Positions 54,536 to 59,234 of a stretch of 59,234 bases of DNA are shown one piece after another (the first letter of the stretch is position 1; each line of letters begins with the position of its first letter). This DNA is from Xanthomonas cucurbitae (GTDB taxonomy: Bacteria > Pseudomonadota > Gammaproteobacteria > Xanthomonadales > Xanthomonadaceae), in contig NZ_MDED01000015.1 of the NCBI RefSeq assembly GCF_002939885.1, positions 1-59,234 on the forward strand, read 5' to 3'. Made by a program: the position numbers and the translations under genes. Under the pieces are notes generated by a model that was given only the letters and a program-made list of their open reading frames with translations, was not told where the DNA came from and did no database searches.

Positions 54536-56563
54536 ATGCGTTGTGGGTTGTTGAGAACGTTGTGGTACGCGCCGTCGTTGGTGCTGATGTACGGGCCTGT
54601 GTGCGAGCTACAGGCGCAGGAGGCGGCATTGACGCTGGGCAAGGTGCAGGTCAGCGAGCACGCCCAGCGCTTCCCGGGCGCGGTGCGGGTGCTCAGTTCG
54701 GTGGATGTGATCGGCGGCGAACTGCTGCACGATCAGCACGTGGATTACAGCTGGGAGCTGTTGATGCGCGCGCCTGGCGTGCAGGTCACCCAGTTCCGCA
54801 TGGGCACCGACGCCGGGCGATTTTCCTTTCGCGGTTTCAATGGCGAGGGGCGGATCAATGCGGTGAAGTTGCTGATCGACGGCATCCCCAGCAACGACAA
54901 TGCCGGCGGCATGCCGTATCTGGACGCGGTGTTTCCGCAGGACATCAGCGCCATCGAGATCGCGCGCGGCACCAACGATGCGCGTTACGGCTTGAACGCC
55001 ATCGCCGGCAGCGTGGACGTGCTGACCCGCAGTGGCGGCAACGATGGCCGGCTGAGCGTCACCACAGGGAGTTTCGGCGCACGCGAGCTGCAATTGGGCA
55101 AGGGCATCGAGCGCGGTGCCTGGAGCCAGAACTATGTGCTGGCCTGGCGCGATTCTGATGGCTACCGCGATCACGCCGATGCACGCAAGCGCAGCGTGGC
55201 CGGCAAGTGGTTCTACACCGCCCCGGATGGTGCCTTCCGTGCCGGGCTGACCACGCGTTACTACGACAACCATGCGCTGGAGGCCGGCTATCTGGATGCG
55301 GCCACCGCCGCAGCGGCGCCGCGCAGTTCACTGGCGTATGCGCAGGACGATCGCAGCGAACGTCGCGTGCGGCAGACTGCCCTGCATGCAGACGGTACGC
55401 TGGGTGCGCAGGCGCAGTGGAGCGCCAAGGCCTACCAGAACGATTACCACAACCAGCGTTGGGTGCGCTTCTCTGCCGCTGGCCTGCAGCAGGAGCGGGA
55501 GACCGACGAAACCCATCGCGGCGTGGTGCTGCGTGGCAACTGGCAGCCCGGCTGGGAGGCGATGGACGCCAGCCTGGAAGCCGGCGTGGATGGGCAGTGG
55601 CAGTCCAATCAGTCACAGCGGTATCGCACCGCAGCGCGTGTGCGCGGTGCGCAGTTGCGCGATTGGAAGTACGACCTGCGCACGCACGGCGCCTATGTGC
55701 AGGCGGTGCTCAAACCTACCGCGCGCCTGCAGCTGGTGCCCGGTTATCGCATCGATCGTATCGATGGCCAGTTGCACGATGTGCTGGCGGGCGTGTCTGC
55801 TCCCACCTATGACTACGGCACCATCAAGCAGCCCAAGTTCAGCGCCAGCTATCGCGTGGGCGAGCAGGGCAGTGCCTATGCCAACTGGGGGCGCAGCTTC
55901 CAGATTGGTAGCGGCGACGGAGCCTATCGTCGGCACGCTGCCAATCTGGGGCCATCGATCAACGATGGTTGGGAGGCCGGATTCAAGTTTGCGCCGTCGG
56001 CGGTGCTGGATGGGCGCCTGGCGTATTGGGAACAACGCGCCTCCGGCGAGGTGGCGACCGTGCTTGGCGTCAATGGTGTGCCCGGCATTGGCGATGTGGC
56101 CAACGTGGGGCGCACGTTGCGGCGTGGCTGGGATGCGCAGTTGAACCTGCAGCCAGCCGAGCACTGGCGCGCATGGATGTCGTATTCACGGCAAAAGGCC
56201 AGCATTGCCACGCCGGACCCAAGCGCGCCGACTACGCGTGGCAAGGAGATCGAAAACGTGCCGCATTGGTTGGCCACCGCCGGGCTGGAGTGGCAGATCA
56301 CAGCAGCGGTGCAGCTCAGCGTCTGGGGCAATGCGCAGGGCGATTACTACCTTGAACGCAGCAACACGCTTGGCCGCACCGGCGGTTATGCCCTGCTCAA
56401 CCTCGGCGCGCGCTGGAGCGTGAACGCACGCAATGCGTTGAGCCTGCAGCTGCGCAATGCAACCGATCGCAGCTATGTCTATGCGTGGTACGACAGTGGT
56501 AGTTCGGGCTATTCGCCGGGCGATGGCCGCGCGCTGTCGCTGTCCTGGGACTGGAGCTTTTGA
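54536..56563 (+). CDS. TonB-dependent outer-membrane receptor
   Basis: A 675-residue receptor: signal peptide (about 1-28, LQAQ), plug (LMRAPGVQVTQFRMG, FSFRGFNGEGRINAVKLLIDGIP, RYGLNAIAGSVDVLTR), then a barrel ending in SWDWSF. A TonB box is not clear to me. The linkage to a DUF2946 protein points to metal, perhaps copper, uptake; the plug also resembles ferric-dicitrate-type receptors. The ATG at 54536 is preferred over the upstream start at 54482 because it opens the signal peptide. Confidence 0.88.
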   Translation: MRCGLLRTLWYAPSLVLMYGPVCELQAQEAALTLGKVQVSEHAQRFPGAVRVLSSVDVIGGELLHDQHVDYSWELLMRAPGVQVTQFRMGTDAGRFSFRGFNGEGRINAVKLLIDGIPSNDNAGGMPYLDAVFPQDISAIEIARGTNDARYGLNAIAGSVDVLTRSGGNDGRLSVTTGSFGARELQLGKGIERGAWSQNYVLAWRDSDGYRDHADARKRSVAGKWFYTAPDGAFRAGLTTRYYDNHALEAGYLDAATAAAAPRSSLAYAQDDRSERRVRQTALHADGTLGAQAQWSAKAYQNDYHNQRWVRFSAAGLQQERETDETHRGVVLRGNWQPGWEAMDASLEAGVDGQWQSNQSQRYRTAARVRGAQLRDWKYDLRTHGAYVQAVLKPTARLQLVPGYRIDRIDGQLHDVLAGVSAPTYDYGTIKQPKFSASYRVGEQGSAYANWGRSFQIGSGDGAYRRHAANLGPSINDGWEAGFKFAPSAVLDGRLAYWEQRASGEVATVLGVNGVPGIGDVANVGRTLRRGWDAQLNLQPAEHWRAWMSYSRQKASIATPDPSAPTTRGKEIENVPHWLATAGLEWQITAAVQLSVWGNAQGDYYLERSNTLGRTGGYALLNLGARWSVNARNALSLQLRNATDRSYVYAWYDSGSSGYSPGDGRALSLSWDWSF

Positions 56564-56565
56564 GA

Positions 56566-56690
56566 CGACCTACACGCGCATTGACGCCAAGTGGTTGCGG
56601 CAGCAGCAAGCCGATCTGGTTCGCGACGGTGTCGATGCACCACACCTGCAGGCCACTTCGCACTGCCTGGGAGCGGGCTTACCATCGCGC
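56566..56690 (+). pseudogene. Frameshifted fragment of the toxin's distal region
   Basis: Frame 1 reads WLRQQQADLVRDGVDAPHLQA, matching WLRHERADLLRDGVDTPHRQA in the zeta-toxin gene at about 58746-58808; at base level I count about 80% identity over some 70 nt. Just after, the match continues as FALP only in another frame (56654-56665), showing a one-base frameshift. No start or stop organisation remains. It is a relic of a related toxin gene, upstream of the intact antitoxin-toxin pair. Confidence 0.75.
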
Positions 56691-56743
56691 AATTGGCCGT
56701 CAGTAACCCCAGCGCGACGTGCAAGCATCCCCGCCGGATCCGT

Positions 56744-56756
56744 GGGATAACATCCC
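56744..56756. promoter_or_regulatory. Palindrome upstream of antitoxin
   Basis: GGGAT (56744-56748) and ATCCC (56752-56756) form an inverted repeat with a 3-nt spacer, 42 nt before the antitoxin ATG. It could be an autoregulatory operator, but no family-specific operator is known to me. Confidence 0.3.
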
Positions 56757-56797
56757 CCGCTAGCCGCTATCAACGCAACATCTGCAAGGAAACGCAT

Positions 56798-57421
56798 ATG
56801 AGCGATGCCAAAGAATCCCGTTATGCTGCCCTGGCGCGCCGTGTGGTGGAGGCGCATGCAGCCCAGCTGCTGCACGATGTGCAACGCATCAACGAGCGCA
56901 CGCTGCGTGAGCTTGGTCCATTGCCACATGGCGGGCTGCCGGTACAGGTCAAGCGCAAGCCCAAGTCGGCACCCTGGGCGCAGCCAGTCCAGCATTCCAC
57001 ACCACCGCATGCCGACGCGCCGCCTGGACCGCACCTGGCCACTGCTGAGAGAAAAGACATTGCCATGCACAAGCCCACTCCGTCCTCCGTTGAAAACGGC
57101 TTGCCTGCGCCTCCTGTGCCGCAGAAACTGAGAGAGCTATTGAAGGACTACCCCGAGCTCATCGAGCGGCTTCAACAGCAGCTGAACTTTGCCGTGCGGC
57201 GACCATCAAAAGTAACTCCGCCATTCGAGTGGGCGATATGGATGTTGGAGGATGAACTCGGTTCATTTATCTCCGAGGCTCGCGAGGAGATTGAGCGCGC
57301 ACAGGCCGATGATGATGCTGAAAAAATAAAGAGCGCCGAGCAGAAAAAGCTCCTAATGCTTCGGGCTAGCTCAAAGTATGTATGGATTACCGATGATGAG
57401 TTTGGATCTTACTTCAGTTGA
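56798..57421 (+). CDS. Putative antitoxin/immunity protein
   Basis: A 207-residue soluble protein with site AAGGAAA 7 nt before the ATG. I recognise no named family. Two parts are visible: a GC-rich N-terminal half (about 1-110) with a helical start and an Ala/Pro/His-rich linker, and a lower-GC C-terminal half (about 118-207) rich in Glu/Lys helices (KLRELLKDYPELIERLQQQL; AREEIERAQADDDAEK) ending EFGSYFS. It lies 14 nt before a zeta-toxin gene on the same strand, the expected antitoxin place. An ATG at 57065 could give a shorter C-terminal product. Confidence 0.72.
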   Translation: MSDAKESRYAALARRVVEAHAAQLLHDVQRINERTLRELGPLPHGGLPVQVKRKPKSAPWAQPVQHSTPPHADAPPGPHLATAERKDIAMHKPTPSSVENGLPAPPVPQKLRELLKDYPELIERLQQQLNFAVRRPSKVTPPFEWAIWMLEDELGSFISEAREEIERAQADDDAEKIKSAEQKKLLMLRASSKYVWITDDEFGSYFS

Positions 57422-57435
57422 TTGAGGATAAATCA

Positions 57436-59234
57436 ATGAGCATCGCTCCAGGCAAGGTCGATGATGAATTACATAGCCATATTTTTTCTGATGAAATTAT
57501 CCCTGAAAGTGGCTTGAATGATGCCACTACTCAATTGGAACCCAAAGCAATTATCCTGGCAGGGCAGCCCGGTGCCGGCAAAGGTGGACTTGCCAAGTCG
57601 GCAGCACTTGAGCTTCAAGGAGATGTTGTTCCGATTGATCCGGATGAGTTGCGCGAATTCCACCCCCAAATATCAGCCCTCCGCAACGCACACCCCTACA
57701 CCTGGTCCGGTTACACCCAGGCCGATGCCAGCCAATGGGCTGAAGAGTTGCTGCAGGCCACGGTGGAAGGCAAGAAGAACCTGATCTTCGACACCACGCT
57801 CAGCAACGGTCAGTGGAGTTCGGAGTTAATCCAGCAATTGCAGTCACGCGGTTATGTCGTCGAAGTGCGGGCGATGGCTGCGCCCAAGCTGGAAAGCGAG
57901 CATGGCGTCGATGAGCGCTTTTCAGTCTCGCTCGATCAGCGCGGCCATGGCCGCTACGTCCCCGAAGGCGCCCGCGACGCGATCTACACCAAATTGCCGC
58001 AAAGCCTGGATATCGTGCACGCGCAGACCACTGCACCGATCCGCATTTTCAACCGCCAAGGCACCGAGGTCTATGACAGCCGCAGCGATGCACGTCCGCC
58101 GGGGCAGGCGCTGGAAGCCGCGCGTCATGCGCGCCTGAAGGACCCGGAGTTTACCCGGCAGCTTCGGGACGCCTGGCAGCAACAAGCCGATTGGCATCGC
58201 GATCTGCCGTCACATGTGCAGCAGATCCCAAACGCCACTGGCGCCATCCAGCAGCATTTGCTGGCAGAGCATGCCGATCTGCACGTCAAGGATGGGGCTG
58301 CAAGTCGTCTGGAAGGCATCGCCACCGTCGACGAACTGGTACGCCCGGGTGCGCCACCCGCACGCGCGCCGATGCCCGACCCCGAATTCCCCGGCCTGCG
58401 TCGTGCAGGCATGACAGCGGGGCTGGCGGGTGTAGGAGTTGCCGCAAGCGCCTACGATGCCGTGCAGACCGGCGATCGCATCGGCAGCTTGCTGGCGCAG
58501 GACAATCTTGCCGCTGCCCGTTCGCAAGCGCTGCACTTCAGTGCGCGTGGAATGGGTGGCTGGGTCGGCGGAACGGCCGCTGCTGCGGTGGTGGGCACCA
58601 CGGGAGCCGGGCCGGTGGGGCTGGTCATGGCCGACGCCTATCTGTTCAGCATGGCAGCAGACAAGGCCGCCACGCTCTGGGATCAGCGTCAGATCCATAC
58701 CCAGACCGACAAGCAGCATGTGCGCTGGGAATTCGATGGCAGCCAGTGGTTGCGGCATGAGCGGGCCGACCTGTTGCGCGACGGTGTTGATACGCCGCAC
58801 CGGCAGGCCATGTTCGCGCTGCCCGAGAAGGCACGCGAGCTCAATTACTACGCCAGTGGCCAGGCGACCGAGCAGGCGCTTGGCGCGGTAGCGCCGCGCA
58901 ATCCCTTCGTGCAGCCGTCCAGCCAGGCAGATGCCGCGCATCTGTACCAACGCGATTGGCGGCGTGATGCCGACAACGGGCAATGGTCGCGGATGGTGGC
59001 CGACGAGGTTGATCGCAATGATCGGCCAGTCTGGACTCTCGACCCGGCCAGCCCCGAGCGCGCTGTGCAACTGGACCAGCAAGCGGCGCAGGTGATCGAC
59101 GGCAACATCGCCCATGGGCAAGCAGCCATTGCAGCGACCTATCAAGCCGCCCACCGGCGCAACGGCTGGGACGATTTCGGCCCAATGCCCGCCGCCGTGC
59201 AAGCCGCGTTGAGCGCGGACGCCCTGCAGGCCTC
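57436..59234 (+). CDS. Zeta-toxin domain protein, 3' end outside window
   Basis: An open frame from ATG 57436 (GAGGA 7 nt upstream) runs past the window end, 599 codons seen. Residues about 37-200 form a zeta-toxin P-loop kinase: AGQPGAGKG (42-50), PIDPDELREFHP (66-77), FDTTLSN. Known zeta toxins phosphorylate UDP-N-acetylglucosamine; related AvrRxo1 phosphorylates NAD. Here Walker A has Gly instead of Ser/Thr after the Lys. Later parts: a long linker, a Gly/Ala-rich hydrophobic segment (about 375-415; GGWVGGTAAAAVVGTTGAG), then the WLRHERADLLRDGVD module duplicated upstream. The large distal part suggests a secreted effector more than a simple toxin-antitoxin kinase. Confidence 0.88.
   Translation, partial: MSIAPGKVDDELHSHIFSDEIIPESGLNDATTQLEPKAIILAGQPGAGKGGLAKSAALELQGDVVPIDPDELREFHPQISALRNAHPYTWSGYTQADASQWAEELLQATVEGKKNLIFDTTLSNGQWSSELIQQLQSRGYVVEVRAMAAPKLESEHGVDERFSVSLDQRGHGRYVPEGARDAIYTKLPQSLDIVHAQTTAPIRIFNRQGTEVYDSRSDARPPGQALEAARHARLKDPEFTRQLRDAWQQQADWHRDLPSHVQQIPNATGAIQQHLLAEHADLHVKDGAASRLEGIATVDELVRPGAPPARAPMPDPEFPGLRRAGMTAGLAGVGVAASAYDAVQTGDRIGSLLAQDNLAAARSQALHFSARGMGGWVGGTAAAAVVGTTGAGPVGLVMADAYLFSMAADKAATLWDQRQIHTQTDKQHVRWEFDGSQWLRHERADLLRDGVDTPHRQAMFALPEKARELNYYASGQATEQALGAVAPRNPFVQPSSQADAAHLYQRDWRRDADNGQWSRMVADEVDRNDRPVWTLDPASPERAVQLDQQAAQVIDGNIAHGQAAIAATYQAAHRRNGWDDFGPMPAAVQAALSADALQA

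Overview
The window is GC-rich, densely coded DNA. I infer a gammaproteobacterium of the Xanthomonadaceae, most likely Xanthomonas, from gene content and order (Bat/MoxR operon, class I aldolase with gapA-pgk-pyk, CysB-like regulator divergent from cysG-cysK), the many TonB receptors and OmpW-type porins, and intergenic arrays of the heptamer GATTCCC. No tRNA, rRNA, CRISPR array, insertion sequence or prophage was seen.

Layout. 1-343: a terminator, then no gene. 344-7357: six-gene moxR-DUF58-DUF4381-batA-batB/C-batD operon, mostly with ATGA overlaps. 7459-18357: a catabolic island. A minus-strand GntR regulator plus DUF1330 pair faces a plus-strand run: AA_synth (DUF1185) protein, alpha/beta hydrolase, flavin reductase with an extra C-terminal domain, luciferase-like flavin monooxygenase, aldehyde dehydrogenase, NCS1 permease, succinate-semialdehyde-type dehydrogenase, carboxymuconolactone decarboxylase-like protein and an outer-membrane channel candidate. 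It reads as uptake, oxygenative ring opening, hydrolysis and oxidation of a nitrogen heterocycle, similar in logic to the Rut pathway. 18690-23339: dicarboxylate symporter, transketolase, secreted proline-iminopeptidase-like hydrolase. 23653-25845: Fur-box-preceded siderophore receptor. 25927-27632: M23 peptidase and L,D-transpeptidase. 27847-29805: acetyl-CoA hydrolase/transferase. 29953-32175: BlaI repressor, M56 protease with a TonB-like C-terminus, and a lipoprotein, with a readable promoter/operator. 32206-34299: modABC. 34375-38284: persulfide-dioxygenase-like metallo-hydrolase, S1/P1 nuclease, two OmpW paralogues, a SnoaL-like secreted protein. 38684-46697: glycolytic genes gapA, pgk, a HAD phosphatase, pyk and class I fba, interrupted by small secreted proteins. 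46979-51811: macro-domain protein, isoprenylcysteine-methyltransferase-like protein, cysK, a shortened cysG and cysB. 51812-52423: no gene, but a structured stretch ending in a strong terminator, a candidate small RNA. 52424-56563: GAF histidine kinase, DUF2946 protein, TonB receptor. 56566-59234: decayed toxin fragment, putative antitoxin, and a zeta-toxin protein that runs off the window.

The two most interesting regions are the heterocycle-type catabolic island and the zeta-toxin locus. In the latter, the antitoxin 3' half and toxin 5' part share a lower-GC composition inside higher-GC flanks, and a frameshifted copy of the toxin's distal region lies upstream, as expected for cassette exchange. 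All functional statements come from reading the sequence and from knowledge of the families; no database search was run.
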